A stretch of 64,000 bases of DNA from contig CANMIS010000003.1 of assembly GCA_947498065.1 (NCBI GenBank), forward strand, positions 248,001 through 312,000. The letters run 5' to 3'. The translations under genes were made by a program, and so were the position numbers. Below are positions 34,175 through 42,488 of the stretch, piece by piece. Within the stretch, counting starts at the first letter, position 1, and every line of letters begins with the position of its first letter. The stretch is from an uncultured Erythrobacter sp. (GTDB lineage Bacteria > Pseudomonadota > Alphaproteobacteria > Sphingomonadales > Sphingomonadaceae). The notes below the pieces were generated by a model, which was given only the letters and a program-made list of their open reading frames with translations, ran no database searches and was not told the origin of the DNA.

Positions 34175-34897
34175 CTAAGCCGCGCCGCGTTTCACCACCT
34201 CTTCGAAATAGCGGTCCATCGATTTTAGGCCCGTGTCACTAAGGCGCACCAATACCCGGCGTTGATCCTCGGGATCTTGCTCGCGCAGGATGAGGCCTTG
34301 TTCCGCCAGCACGCCGAGCCAGCGCAGCCCGGTGGTGGGCGGCGCAGCGGAGCCGATGCAAGCGCTGGAGACAGAAACCGACTTATCGTCGACATGCGCG
34401 ACGTAAAGGTCGAGCAGGATGTCCCATGCGGGCTCCCCAAACAGGTCAGGGTCACCGAAGAAGGTGCCGCGCGTACGGCGCACATCATATGCCTTGCGCG
34501 CCATGAGCGCATAGCCGCGCCGCCGGGCTGATAGGTCTGCTGGAGAGTTCTGAGGCGCGTCTGGGGTGGGGGTAGTGGTGGCTCCATTCCAAGCGCTAGC
34601 ATTTGCGCTGGCCCTGCCAGTCGCACTGGCAAGCGAAGCGAAAGCCGCTGCCTGGTCGCCGGAGCGCAATTGCTCTGCGATAGCGATCAATTGGTCAGCA
34701 ACGGGGGTGAGATCACCATTGGACTGCGGTGCGTTCGTCTGGAGTCGGTCCGCGCTGCCGAAAGGCGCAGGCTCAGCTGCACCACCTTGATCGCTCAGGG
34801 CGCTGTCTGTCACACGGTGTTCGGACATGTCGCCGTCCGACATATCGCGATCTGACATATCGCGATCCGACAAGGGTGATCTGCGAGCCCCATCCAT
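34175..34897 (-). CDS. Winged-helix (MarR-like) DNA-binding protein with repetitive N-terminus
   Basis: The last 110 residues form a winged-helix domain: AWDILLDLYVAHVDDKSVSV, SAAPPTTGLRWLGVLAEQGL and DPEDQRRVLVRLSDTGLKSM. The segment before it is disordered. The N-terminus holds three 15-base repeats (34824-34868) that encode SDRDM-like pentapeptides, each with an in-frame Met, so the true start is uncertain among several ATGs. Ligand and targets are unknown. It converges on eno with 38 bases between the stops. Confidence 0.75.
   Translation of the reverse strand: MDGARRSPLSDRDMSDRDMSDGDMSEHRVTDSALSDQGGAAEPAPFGSADRLQTNAPQSNGDLTPVADQLIAIAEQLRSGDQAAAFASLASATGRASANASAWNGATTTPTPDAPQNSPADLSARRRGYALMARKAYDVRRTRGTFFGDPDLFGEPAWDILLDLYVAHVDDKSVSVSSACIGSAAPPTTGLRWLGVLAEQGLILREQDPEDQRRVLVRLSDTGLKSMDRYFEEVVKRGAA
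34824..34868. repeat. Tandem 15-bp repeat within the winged-helix gene
   Basis: Three units, GACATATCGCGATCT-like (34824-34838, 34839-34853, 34854-34868), follow head to tail. Units 2 and 3 differ at a single base; unit 1 differs at several positions. On the minus strand each encodes D-R-D-M-S in frame (unit 1: D-G-D-M-S), so copy-number change would not shift the frame. Confidence 0.9.
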
Positions 34898-35064
34898 GGT
34901 CAGCTCGGCGCAGCTTTAGAAAGAGATGTGAAACTCGGCCGAACCAAGCAATCCTCCTTGCACATATGGGCTTGAAGATTGGTTGAACGGTTTGCCCCCG
35001 GTCGCCCTGCTTTGCCCTTATGTCCCTCCATAATGGAGTCGAAGACATTTGGCTTTACGTGTGA

Positions 35065-35259
35065 CTACGCATGTGGGCGTTTGGGCGGCTTTGGTCCCTC
35101 TATTCCTGACATGAAATCCATGCGCAGTTTCGTGATTGCGGCATCCACATGTGCAGCGGCAATAAAGGCGCCTATCCGGTCCAGATGCGACAGCTGCGCT
35201 TCTAGCGTCATGATAATCGGCGCAATCTCAGCTTGGATTGCGTTCTCTTGAGCGGTCAA
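35065..35259 (-). CDS. Small hypothetical protein
   Basis: A 64-residue helical protein (MTAQENAIQAEIAPIIMTLE, then HLDRIGAFIAAAHVDAAITK and a Pro/Lys-rich tail). A TTG at 35259 or an ATG at 35211 could start it, and neither has a strong ribosome site. The amphipathic two-helix pattern and the ending GPKPPKRPHA look like a real small protein, but I do not recognise a family. The flanking 167 bases on either side (34898-35064 and 35260-35426) are AT-richer and hold no gene that I can see. Confidence 0.5.
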   Translation of the reverse strand: MTAQENAIQAEIAPIIMTLEAQLSHLDRIGAFIAAAHVDAAITKLRMDFMSGIEGPKPPKRPHA

Positions 35260-35426
35260 AACTAAACGATCCCAATTTGAAGGTCATTTTCGGCGTCCCG
35301 CGCACTGCAACACGCGCCGAATTGATGGCTGCTAATTCAACCTAATGCCTTCATAAAATCTACAGAGGGAAACTACGTAGTCTTTGCGCTATATTTCGAG
35401 ATTGGCACAGTTTTTTGCTCGGCGCA

Positions 35427-35849
35427 TCAACGCGGAAACCGCTCCGTCAGCTCCAGCAAAGCCAGCGCCGCTTTCGCCGCTTCACCGCCTTTATCCTTGG
35501 CCGCGGGGTTGGCGCGCTCCAGCGCCTGCGCTTCGTTTTCGGTGGTGATGATCCCATTGCCGATCGGAATGCCATCCATGGTCAGCGCCATGATCGCCCG
35601 CGCGCTTTCCCCAGCTACGATCTCAAAGTGATAGGTCTCGCCGCGGATCACCACGCCTATTGCGACAAAGGCGTCATAGCCTCCGCCTTCCACAGCCAGC
35701 GCAATCGCGCCCGGGATTTCGAGCGCCCCGGGCACGGTCAGCACTTCTGCCTCATGCCCCGCGGCCTCAATCGCGGCCTTCGCGCCAGCGATCAGCATGT
35801 CATTAAGATGCGCATAGAAACGCGCTTCGACTATCAGAATGCGGGCCAT
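35427..35849 (-). CDS. ribH: 6,7-dimethyl-8-ribityllumazine synthase
   Basis: This enzyme makes the riboflavin precursor lumazine from 5-amino-6-ribitylaminouracil and dihydroxybutanone phosphate. The 140-residue protein has [20 protein letters not shown], the active-site block [20 protein letters not shown], and [20 protein letters not shown]. It is five bases downstream of the DHBP synthase gene, which supplies its second substrate. Confidence 0.95.
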   Translation of the reverse strand: MARILIVEARFYAHLNDMLIAGAKAAIEAAGHEAEVLTVPGALEIPGAIALAVEGGGYDAFVAIGVVIRGETYHFEIVAGESARAIMALTMDGIPIGNGIITTENEAQALERANPAAKDKGGEAAKAALALLELTERFPR

Positions 35850-35854
35850 AGTGT

Positions 35855-37105
35855 TTACTCCGGAATGGGGTGGTGCCCGACGATGTTCAGGCCATAGCCT
35901 TCGATCGCCACGACATTGGGCTGTGAATTGGATAGCAGGATCATATCATCCACGCCCAGATCGGCGAGGATTTGCGAACCGATGCCGACATTGCGATTGG
36001 CTTCATCGGCGGTGTATTCGCCGCTCGAGCCGACCCGACCGGTCAGGATCACGATGATGCCAGAGCCATGTTCGCCAATTGCCTGCATTGCGCGCTGCAA
36101 AGTGCGCTTGCGCGGGCCGGGCTGGCCCAGCACGTCGTCAAACACCGAGATTGGGTGAACGCGGGCGAGGGTGGCCTCTCCGGGCTGAATGTGGCCCTTT
36201 TGCAGAACGTAGGCCTCGTTGTCGGACACCGTGTTGCGATAGGTGATCATCCGCCACTGCCCGCCATAATCGGAATCGAACGCGCGCTCGCCCAGTCGCT
36301 CAACCAGATGGTCGTTGCGCATCCGGTAAGCGATGAGATCGCGGATTGTCCCGATTTTGAGATCATGCTTGCGGGCGAAGGCGACCAGATCATCGAGCCG
36401 CGCCATCGAGCCATCATCGTTCATGATTTCGCAAATCACGCCGCTGGGGTTGAGGCCAGCGAGGCGCGAGATGTCCACCGCCGCCTCGGTATGGCCTGCG
36501 CGCACCAGCACGCCGCCATCGCGCGCGGTCAACGGGAAGACATGGCCGGGCGTGACAATGTCATTGGGGCCCTTGGTCGCATCAATCGCCACCGAGACGG
36601 TGCGCGCCCGGTCCGCTGCAGAGATGCCGGTGGTCACACCTTCCTTTGCCTCGATCGAGATGGTGAAAGCGGTCTGCATGCTTTCCTTATTGTTGCGGCT
36701 CATCGGCTCCAGGCCGAGCTGATCGACCCGCGCCTTATCGAGCGACAGGCAGATGAGGCCGCGTCCGTGGGTCGCCATGAAGTTGATCGCGGCAGGGGTC
36801 GCCATTTGCGCTGGGATGATGAGATCGCCTTCATTCTCGCGGTCTTCGTCATCGACCAGAATGTACATTTTGCCATTGCGCGCCTCGTCGATGATCTCTT
36901 CGATCCCGACCAGAACGGGGCGCTCGTCATTGGCGTCCAAGAACGCCTCCAGCTTGGCCAGCGTCTCTGTCGTGGGGTTCCAGTCCTCATCCGCGCAATC
37001 GCGCAGAGTGTTGGCATGCAGGCCAGCGGCGCGGGCCAGGCCGGCTTTGGTCATCTCGCCGTTTTCGACGAGTGTACGAACGCGTGTGATTGTTGATGTG
37101 CTCAT
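35855..37105 (-). CDS. ribB: 3,4-dihydroxy-2-butanone-4-phosphate synthase with N-terminal HTH and degenerate GTP cyclohydrolase II half (RibBX type)
   Basis: Residues 1-60 form a helix-turn-helix of XRE type ([20 protein letters not shown], then [14 protein letters not shown]). Residues 65-275 are an intact DHBP synthase ([10 protein letters not shown] near 85-94, PGHVFPL and [16 protein letters not shown] near 186-212), which turns ribulose 5-phosphate into the C4 unit of riboflavin. Residues 285-416 resemble GTP cyclohydrolase II but lack its zinc cysteines: after RVHPIS (315-320) the sequence reads [20 protein letters not shown] where the CxDC-type motif belongs. A separate functional GTP cyclohydrolase II must exist elsewhere. 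Palindromes sit directly upstream of the start. ribH follows by five bases. Confidence 0.9.
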   Translation of the reverse strand: MSTSTITRVRTLVENGEMTKAGLARAAGLHANTLRDCADEDWNPTTETLAKLEAFLDANDERPVLVGIEEIIDEARNGKMYILVDDEDRENEGDLIIPAQMATPAAINFMATHGRGLICLSLDKARVDQLGLEPMSRNNKESMQTAFTISIEAKEGVTTGISAADRARTVSVAIDATKGPNDIVTPGHVFPLTARDGGVLVRAGHTEAAVDISRLAGLNPSGVICEIMNDDGSMARLDDLVAFARKHDLKIGTIRDLIAYRMRNDHLVERLGERAFDSDYGGQWRMITYRNTVSDNEAYVLQKGHIQPGEATLARVHPISVFDDVLGQPGPRKRTLQRAMQAIGEHGSGIIVILTGRVGSSGEYTADEANRNVGIGSQILADLGVDDMILLSNSQPNVVAIEGYGLNIVGHHPIPE

Positions 37106-37116
37106 ACTTGCCAGAT

Positions 37117-37134
37117 ATCACATTTCAATGTGAT
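37117..37134. promoter_or_regulatory. Palindrome ATCACATT-TC-AATGTGAT upstream of ribB
   Basis: This is a perfect 8-bp inverted repeat with a 2-base spacer, 11 bases before the ribB ATG. On the minus strand it lies between TTGCAA and TATCTG, which are 16 bases apart and could be -35 and -10 elements. A repressor bound here would block the promoter. The N-terminal HTH of the ribB product itself is a candidate ligand; that is inference. Confidence 0.7.
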
Positions 37135-37146
37135 TGCAAGTCCAGC

Positions 37147-37168
37147 AATGTGCCCTGTGGACCACATT
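37147..37168. promoter_or_regulatory. Second inverted repeat of the same half-site, AATGTG-N10-CACATT
   Basis: AATGTG (37147-37152) and CACATT (37163-37168) repeat the half-sites of the perfect palindrome about 20 bases further upstream of ribB, in the opposite order. Four copies of one hexamer within 50 bases suggest a cooperative operator array. The second repeat is less symmetric and may be chance. Confidence 0.4.
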
Positions 37169-37236
37169 TGCGGTGTTCGAAACCCTGACCTTTGGGCAAA
37201 GGCGCGTGTTCCCAGAGGTTTTTGCCCAACCGAAGC

Positions 37237-37851
37237 TCAATTCAGCAGCTGATTGATTTCGACTGCTACGCCATTGGGGTCGAAGACATTGCATCCCCGA
37301 ACATTGATGTCTGGCCGACCGTCGCGTCCGGGATAGACTTGCAGGCGGGTTGGCCCCGTCATGGTCACACCTTCGATCTTCGTCGCCGCTTTGCACGCCT
37401 TTTCGGCATCATCGGTGTTGACCACTAGGAAGGCGGTCCCCGGTGCCAGCCGTGTTGGATACGGCTCGTCCACTCCCTCTAGCTCAGGTTCGAAGGGGTC
37501 GAGCAGACCGACCCAGCCAATGTAGGGGTCATTGCCATTGAGCAGCACCAGACGGGCTTTGTTGCCCGGCTCGCCCACCGGCAGGTTCACGCCCGACAAT
37601 TCCACAACCGTGTCGTAATTGATCTCTAGGCCCAGCGCGCCTTGGTAGAATTCGAGACTGCGCTCCATATCGCGCACGACGATGGACGCGCGGCGGATAT
37701 CTGTGGGCAAGCGTTCGCTAACGTCGACGCCTTCCATGGCGCGGTTCGCCGTCTGCGGTGAGCCCTCGTTTGCGGGGTCCTCATTGGCGGGAGCAACTCC
37801 GTTGCAACCAGCGAGCACGGCGGTTGCTAGCGCAATTCCAAGTATTCTCAT
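37237..37851 (-). CDS. Putative lipoprotein with VOC (glyoxalase-like) domain
   Basis: The 204-residue product has a lipobox, AVLAGC, with Cys at residue 16, an acidic linker and then a VOC domain (IRRASIVVRDMERSLEFYQG near 52-71, APGTAFLVVNTDDAEKACKA, and NVFDPNGVAVEINQLL). VOC domains bind metal or small ligands in lyases, dioxygenases and resistance proteins; here the domain would be membrane-anchored in the envelope. It overlaps the CoA-transferase gene by ATGA, so it ends the leuC-leuD-HMG-CoA lyase-CoA transferase run. Confidence 0.85.
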   Translation of the reverse strand: MRILGIALATAVLAGCNGVAPANEDPANEGSPQTANRAMEGVDVSERLPTDIRRASIVVRDMERSLEFYQGALGLEINYDTVVELSGVNLPVGEPGNKARLVLLNGNDPYIGWVGLLDPFEPELEGVDEPYPTRLAPGTAFLVVNTDDAEKACKAATKIEGVTMTGPTRLQVYPGRDGRPDINVRGCNVFDPNGVAVEINQLLN

Positions 37852-39032
37852 TCGCTTTCTCCAACAGCGCCGGCCGCGATCAATGCGTCCATCTTGCCTG
37901 CGTCATAGCCCAGGCTTTCCAGCACGGCGCGTGCATCCTTGCCCGGTGTTGGCAGCCGCTGCGGAGCACCGATCCGTTTGCCGTCCATCTCCAGTGGGAT
38001 GGTGGGCAGGCGCACCTCGGTGCCATTGTCGAGAATCACGTCTTCAAGCCCGCCTTGGTTGAGATGCGGGTCGTCAAACATATCCTCCGGCTTACCAATC
38101 GGCGCGAACGGAAGTCCGCTGCCATCGAGCTTGCCGATTACTTCGGCAGCGGTCATTCCGCCGATCAGTGTGCGGATTTGCGGCAGGATCTGATCGCGGG
38201 CTTGAACGCGGGCGTTGTTCTCGCGCAGCGCTTCATCAGCCCATAGGTCATCGAGGCCAAACAGCTTGCAGAATTTCTCCCACAAGGCGTCGGTGACCAC
38301 GCCGATGAAGACCGGCTCGTCCTTGGTCTCAAACACGTCATAGATCGCCCAAGCGGAAACGCGCGCGGGCATCGGGGCGGCGGGCGTGCCGGTGACGGCG
38401 TATTGTGCCATATGCTGACCGACGAGGTAGATCGTCGTTTCAAACAGGCTGGCGGTGACTTTTTGCCCTTTGCCGGAGCGGTGGCGCTGCTCCAGCGCGG
38501 CAAGAATGCCGATCACGCCAAACATTCCGCCGGTGACATCGATCACGCTGGCGCCTGCGCGGGTCGGCTTGCCCGGTTGGCCGGTCATGTATGCCAGTCC
38601 GCCCATCATTTGTGCAACTTCATCCAGCGCTGTGCGGTTTTCATAAGGGCCGGGGAGGAAGCCCTTTTCGCTGCAATAGATGAGGCCGGGATTGCCTGCT
38701 GAGCAATCCTCATAGCTGAGCCCAAGCCGGTCGAGCGCGCCGGGCCGGAAATTCTCAACCAGCACATCAGCCTTTGCGATCAGGTCTTTGGCAACGGCGA
38801 TGCCGTCTTCGCTTTTAAGGTCGAGGCAGATTGATTGCTTGCCGCGATTGTACATTGGGAAATAGCCTGAGCCTGAACCCATCAAGCGGCGCGTTCGGTC
38901 GCCGCCAATCGGCTCCACTCGGACGATCTCTGCGCCCAATCCGGCGAGGATATGGCCGACCGTTGGCCCCATCACCATGTGGGTAAACTCGACGACGGTG
39001 ATCCCGGCCAGAGGCTGCGGAGAATCGCTCAT
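37848..39032 (-). CDS. CaiB/BaiF family (class III) CoA-transferase
   Basis: The 394-residue enzyme has the family opening PLAGITVVEFTHMVMGPTVG, LGAEIVRVEPIGGDRTR, RGKQSICLDLKSEDGIAVAK and the catalytic aspartate in NRTALDEVAQMMGG (Asp137). Class III enzymes move CoA between carboxylic acids through an aspartyl-CoA intermediate. It overlaps the upstream HMG-CoA lyase gene by ATGA. With that lyase it may activate and cleave a branched or hydroxylated acid; the exact acids are unknown. Confidence 0.9.
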   Translation of the reverse strand: MSDSPQPLAGITVVEFTHMVMGPTVGHILAGLGAEIVRVEPIGGDRTRRLMGSGSGYFPMYNRGKQSICLDLKSEDGIAVAKDLIAKADVLVENFRPGALDRLGLSYEDCSAGNPGLIYCSEKGFLPGPYENRTALDEVAQMMGGLAYMTGQPGKPTRAGASVIDVTGGMFGVIGILAALEQRHRSGKGQKVTASLFETTIYLVGQHMAQYAVTGTPAAPMPARVSAWAIYDVFETKDEPVFIGVVTDALWEKFCKLFGLDDLWADEALRENNARVQARDQILPQIRTLIGGMTAAEVIGKLDGSGLPFAPIGKPEDMFDDPHLNQGGLEDVILDNGTEVRLPTIPLEMDGKRIGAPQRLPTPGKDARAVLESLGYDAGKMDALIAAGAVGESE

Positions 39033-39949
39033 GCGGCGGCCCTTTCTTTGTAATCCAGCATTGGCCCGGCATCGGGCGTGAAGCCATAGAGTGGCTCGCC
39101 TGGGAGCGCTTCTTCGACGATTGCACGCACTTTCAGCAGCGCTTCCAGATCGATCCCGGTTTTAAGCCCCATGGAATTGAGCATCAGTACCAGATCCTCG
39201 GTGACGAGGTTGCCCGATGCGCCGGGTGCGAATGGGCAGCCGCCAAGACCGCCCAGTGAGGAATCAAATGTGGTGATGCCTTCTTCCAGACCTGCAACAA
39301 CATTGGCGAGGCCCAGCCCGCGCGTGTTGTGAAGGTGCAGGGTGGTGAGCATGTCATCGCCGACTGCCGCCTTCACTTTGCGGGTAAGGCGGCGGACTTG
39401 TGCGGGATCGGCATAGCCAGTCGTGTCTGACAGGCTGAATTCCATCGCGCCTGCTTCGGCGGCTTGCTCCGCCAGGCGCACGACCTGATCATCGCTCACC
39501 GCACCTTCCATGGTGCAGCCGAAGGCGGTGGAAAGGCCGACGGCAAAGTGGATGCCATGTTCACGGGCGATGGCGGCAGATGAGCGGATTTCTTCCAGCA
39601 TGGCCGGGTGGTCCTTGCGCACGTTCTTGATCGAATGCGTCTCGCTCATCGAGAACGGAATGCTCATCCCATCGACACCTGCTTTTGCCGCGAAGCTGGC
39701 GCCCTTCGCATTGGGCACGAGCGCGACAACGTTCAGGCCGTCGATGCCTTTAGCAAAGGCAACCAGTTCCGGAGTGTCGGCCATTTGCGGGAGCAGTTTG
39801 GCGGGCACAAAGCTGCCCACTTCGATTTCCTTTACTCCAGCGGCGGCCTCGGCAGCGATCCAGCGCTTCTTCGCCTCCAGCGGCATGACCCGGTCGATCG
39901 ATTGCAGGCCGTCACGCGGTCCCACTTCGGAAATGAGGATGTCTGTCAT
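39029..39949 (-). CDS. Hydroxymethylglutaryl-CoA lyase family enzyme
   Basis: The 306-residue TIM-barrel protein of the HMGL-like family opens TDILISEVGPRDGLQSIDRV, has VNPN-like and VEVGSFVP blocks, LHLHNTRGLGLANVVAGLEE, and the conserved GLGGCPFAPGASGNLVTEDL with the active-site Cys. These enzymes cleave 3-hydroxy-3-methylglutaryl-CoA to acetyl-CoA and acetoacetate; relatives cleave citramalyl- or related hydroxyacyl-CoA. Its start overlaps the leuD stop by ATGA. ATG 39949 was chosen over one eight codons upstream within leuD. Confidence 0.9.
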   Translation of the reverse strand: MTDILISEVGPRDGLQSIDRVMPLEAKKRWIAAEAAAGVKEIEVGSFVPAKLLPQMADTPELVAFAKGIDGLNVVALVPNAKGASFAAKAGVDGMSIPFSMSETHSIKNVRKDHPAMLEEIRSSAAIAREHGIHFAVGLSTAFGCTMEGAVSDDQVVRLAEQAAEAGAMEFSLSDTTGYADPAQVRRLTRKVKAAVGDDMLTTLHLHNTRGLGLANVVAGLEEGITTFDSSLGGLGGCPFAPGASGNLVTEDLVLMLNSMGLKTGIDLEALLKVRAIVEEALPGEPLYGFTPDAGPMLDYKERAAA

Positions 39950-40566
39950 GTTGAATGCTCCAGATAGACCCACGGTCGCGCGGCTTTGTCGCTGGCGGTC
40001 CAGTTCGTGATCGCTTGCGCTTGGGTCAAGGTCAGATCGATCGCATCGAGCCCTTCAGCCAGCATTTGCTTGGCCTCGGCATCGATGTCGAAGGGATATG
40101 TGGCATCGCCGCAGGTGAGGCTTTGCGCTGCCAGATCGACGGTGATTTCGTGTCCGCTCAAGCCCTCAAGCGCGCTGCGGTCTAAGGTGATGGGCAGGAT
40201 GAAATTGCGGATGCAATTGCCGTAAAAGATCGGAGCAAAACTCTCTGCGATCACCACCTTGATACCGTATTCGGCGAGCGCCCAAACGGCATGTTCGCGG
40301 CTGGACCCGCAGCCGAAGTTTGCGCCGCTAAGCAGAATAGACGCACCGCGAAACTTGGGCTGGTTGAGCACGAAATCCGGGTTTTCTGCGCGCGCATCGG
40401 CGTCGGAATATCGCCACGGCGCGAACAAGCCATCGGCGAGGCCAGTGCGTCCTGTGCTGCGCATTTCGCGGCTGGGAATGATCGCATCGGTGTCGACATT
40501 ATCCCGCAGCGCGCCCGAATCCAGCGGGGCGGCAATACCAGTGAGAGGCTGAGGAAAGGCGCTCAT
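39946..40566 (-). CDS. leuD: 3-isopropylmalate dehydratase small subunit (or LeuD-type hydro-lyase)
   Basis: The 206-residue swivel-domain subunit has PLDSGALRDNVDTDAIIPSR, GCGSSREHAVWALAEYGIKV and SFAPIFYGNCIRNFILPITL. With LeuC it isomerises 2- to 3-isopropylmalate in leucine synthesis. Its length matches biosynthetic LeuD. Position upstream of an HMG-CoA lyase-like and a CoA-transferase gene, with no leuA or leuB nearby, leaves room for a catabolic hydro-lyase role (such as citraconate or dimethylmalate hydration). Confidence 0.9.
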   Translation of the reverse strand: MSAFPQPLTGIAAPLDSGALRDNVDTDAIIPSREMRSTGRTGLADGLFAPWRYSDADARAENPDFVLNQPKFRGASILLSGANFGCGSSREHAVWALAEYGIKVVIAESFAPIFYGNCIRNFILPITLDRSALEGLSGHEITVDLAAQSLTCGDATYPFDIDAEAKQMLAEGLDAIDLTLTQAQAITNWTASDKAARPWVYLEHST

Positions 40567-41945
40567 GCCGCGGCCTCTTCTTGGCGCATATAGTCGCGCG
40601 GATCCGCGATCGCTCCGGCAAGGGCGCTGGCAGCGACCGTTTCAGGCGAGGCGATATGCGTCTTGATGCCGGGGCCTTGGCGCCCTTCGAAATTGCGATT
40701 GGTGCTGCTGATGGTGCGGCTGCCCTCGGGAAAGCCTTCGCCGCCAGCAAAAAAGCACAGACTGCATCCGCTCATACGCCATTCAAAGCCTGCGGCAATG
40801 AAGACCTTGTCGAGCCCTTCAGCCTCGGCCTGGCGCTTTACTGAGAGCGAACCAGGCACAACCATCGCCTTTTTAATTGAGGGTGCGATTGTGCGGCCAT
40901 TGAGCAGGCGCGCGGCGCGGCGCAGATCGGAAATTCGGCTGTTGGTGCAGCTGCCAATGAATGCGACATCGATGGGCGTTCCGGCCAGCGCGACTCCTGC
41001 AACAAGGCCAGTGTATTCATGCGCGCGGGCCGGGCCATTCGGGACCGTGCCATCGACCGGGATCGTGTGCTCTGGGCTGGTGCCCCAACTGACCATTGGC
41101 GCGATTGCGCCTGCATCAATCACAATCTCTTGATCGAATGCCGCATCCTCATCGCTCTTCAGCGTGGACCAATAAGGATCGTCGAAATGTGGCGGAGCAT
41201 AGGTGCGCCCAGCGAGATATTCATAAGTCTTGGCATCGGGCGCGATCAGGCCCGTCATGGCGCTGAACTCGGTCGCCATGTTACACAGGGTCATGCGGGC
41301 TTCCATGTCCATCGCGCGCACTGCCTCGCCGGCAAACTCCACCACATGGCCCGCGCCGCCACCTGCACCGTGCGCGGCTATCAGCGTTAGGATCATGTCC
41401 TTCGCCGTGACGCCTGATTGCAGCTTCCCATCAAAGGTCACGCGCATGGTCTTAGGCTTTTCCAGCCGCAATGTGCCGGTGACCATGGCGTGCTCCGCCT
41501 CAGAGGAGCCAATGCCCCATGCAAGCGCTCCGAACGCGCCTTGCGTGCAGGTGTGGCTGTCCGGCGCGACCAGTGTGACGCCGGGTAGGACAATGCCCTG
41601 TTCCGGCGAGATCACATGGACGATCCCCTGATCGCGGTCGTTGACATCAAACAGAGTGATCCCGGCCGCTTTGCAGGCGGCGCGGGTCTCTGTGATGAAG
41701 CCTTCGCCGCCTTGCATCAATGTGCTGTCGCCTCGACCCGGGCGGGTGTCGACGATATGGTCCATCACCGCAAAAACGCGGGCCGGATCGAGCACAGCGC
41801 GGCCCATTTCCGCCATCCGCTTGAGCGCAGCTGCGCCGGTGCGCTCGTGCAGGAACACGCGGTCAATCGCGATCAGAGTGGAGCCGCCTGCGGTTTGCGC
41901 GGCCGCATGCGTCTCCCAGATCTTTTCAAACAGCGTGTGTCCCAT
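40563..41945 (-). CDS. leuC: 3-isopropylmalate dehydratase large subunit (or LeuC-type hydro-lyase)
   Basis: An aconitase-family iron-sulfur protein of 460 residues. The cluster cysteines are in FIGSCTNSRISDLRRAARLL and SGCSLCFFAGGEGFPEG (two Cys). The N-terminus is TLFEKIWETHAAAQTAGGST and the C-terminus is STNRNFEGRQGPGIKTHIAS. Both are normal for biosynthetic LeuC. It overlaps leuD by ATGA. Its ATG is 33 bases after the stop of the unrelated small HEGxWDG gene, so it could belong to the transcript that starts at the TTGTCCGGACAA operator near 43.88 kb. Confidence 0.93.
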   Translation of the reverse strand: MGHTLFEKIWETHAAAQTAGGSTLIAIDRVFLHERTGAAALKRMAEMGRAVLDPARVFAVMDHIVDTRPGRGDSTLMQGGEGFITETRAACKAAGITLFDVNDRDQGIVHVISPEQGIVLPGVTLVAPDSHTCTQGAFGALAWGIGSSEAEHAMVTGTLRLEKPKTMRVTFDGKLQSGVTAKDMILTLIAAHGAGGGAGHVVEFAGEAVRAMDMEARMTLCNMATEFSAMTGLIAPDAKTYEYLAGRTYAPPHFDDPYWSTLKSDEDAAFDQEIVIDAGAIAPMVSWGTSPEHTIPVDGTVPNGPARAHEYTGLVAGVALAGTPIDVAFIGSCTNSRISDLRRAARLLNGRTIAPSIKKAMVVPGSLSVKRQAEAEGLDKVFIAAGFEWRMSGCSLCFFAGGEGFPEGSRTISSTNRNFEGRQGPGIKTHIASPETVAASALAGAIADPRDYMRQEEAAA

Positions 41946-41978
41946 GGTGGCTTTCTATCCGGCCTTGTCTTGCCAGAC

Positions 41979-42488
41979 TTATCCGGCGGCCTTCATCTCT
42001 GCATCAATGGCGCGCCAATCCTTCGTCACAAAGTGCTCCTGAATTGCCGTGCGTGTTTCCAGCATTCCGTTGCGGATCCAATGCCACGTGCGGCAGCGGT
42101 TCTGACCGTCATCGGAAATTTGAATTTGCTCGTAGAGGTAGAGCGATGGATCACCAGTGCGCTGCCAGTAAAGCATCATGGTGCGGTTATATTCGTCGAG
42201 CGGAACGGCTGCAGCCCAGCCTTGGATCAGCTCATTGTCCCACCAAATGCGGCCGTCGCGGTAGGTCGCAGGGAAATCGCGCACCTCGGTCTTACCATCT
42301 GCCCATGTGTAATGATTGGTCTGGTGATAGGGGATATCGTCTTCGCCCGTCATCCGGCATAGCAAGCGGCTGGCGTGCTGATCGATCAGCTCATCTTTCG
42401 CGTTGAAATATGTGTAGGTGCCGTCCCACACGCCTTCGTGGCGGGCCAGCAGCTGCATGTTTTCGGAAAACTCAGCGTAAGTCGTCAT
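41979..42488 (-). CDS. HEGxWDG-motif protein of unknown function (DUF3598/lipocalin-like)
   Basis: The 169-residue protein opens with NMQLLARHEGVWDGTYTYFN and is rich in Trp, Tyr and Asp with a beta-strand pattern (DNELIQGWAAAVPLDEYNRT). It is paralogous to the product of 47869-48324, which shares HEGxWDGxY at the same place, and a Trp-rich TWxWI/F motif in its last third. Such proteins look like small beta-barrels of the DUF3598/lipocalin type, but no family is certain and the role is unknown. It overlaps the alpha/beta hydrolase gene by four bases (ATGA). Confidence 0.65.
   Translation of the reverse strand: MTTYAEFSENMQLLARHEGVWDGTYTYFNAKDELIDQHASRLLCRMTGEDDIPYHQTNHYTWADGKTEVRDFPATYRDGRIWWDNELIQGWAAAVPLDEYNRTMMLYWQRTGDPSLYLYEQIQISDDGQNRCRTWHWIRNGMLETRTAIQEHFVTKDWRAIDAEMKAAG

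Noticed and set aside
34824-34868. CRISPR-like repeat array
   Set aside because: The three 15-base units are contiguous with no spacers, and they lie in a coding frame.
37106-37240. FMN riboswitch before the riboflavin genes
   Set aside because: No conserved FMN aptamer arms (such as the paired GGGGCAGGGTGAAATTCCC-type elements) are present; the region holds only the short palindromes and an ordinary promoter space.
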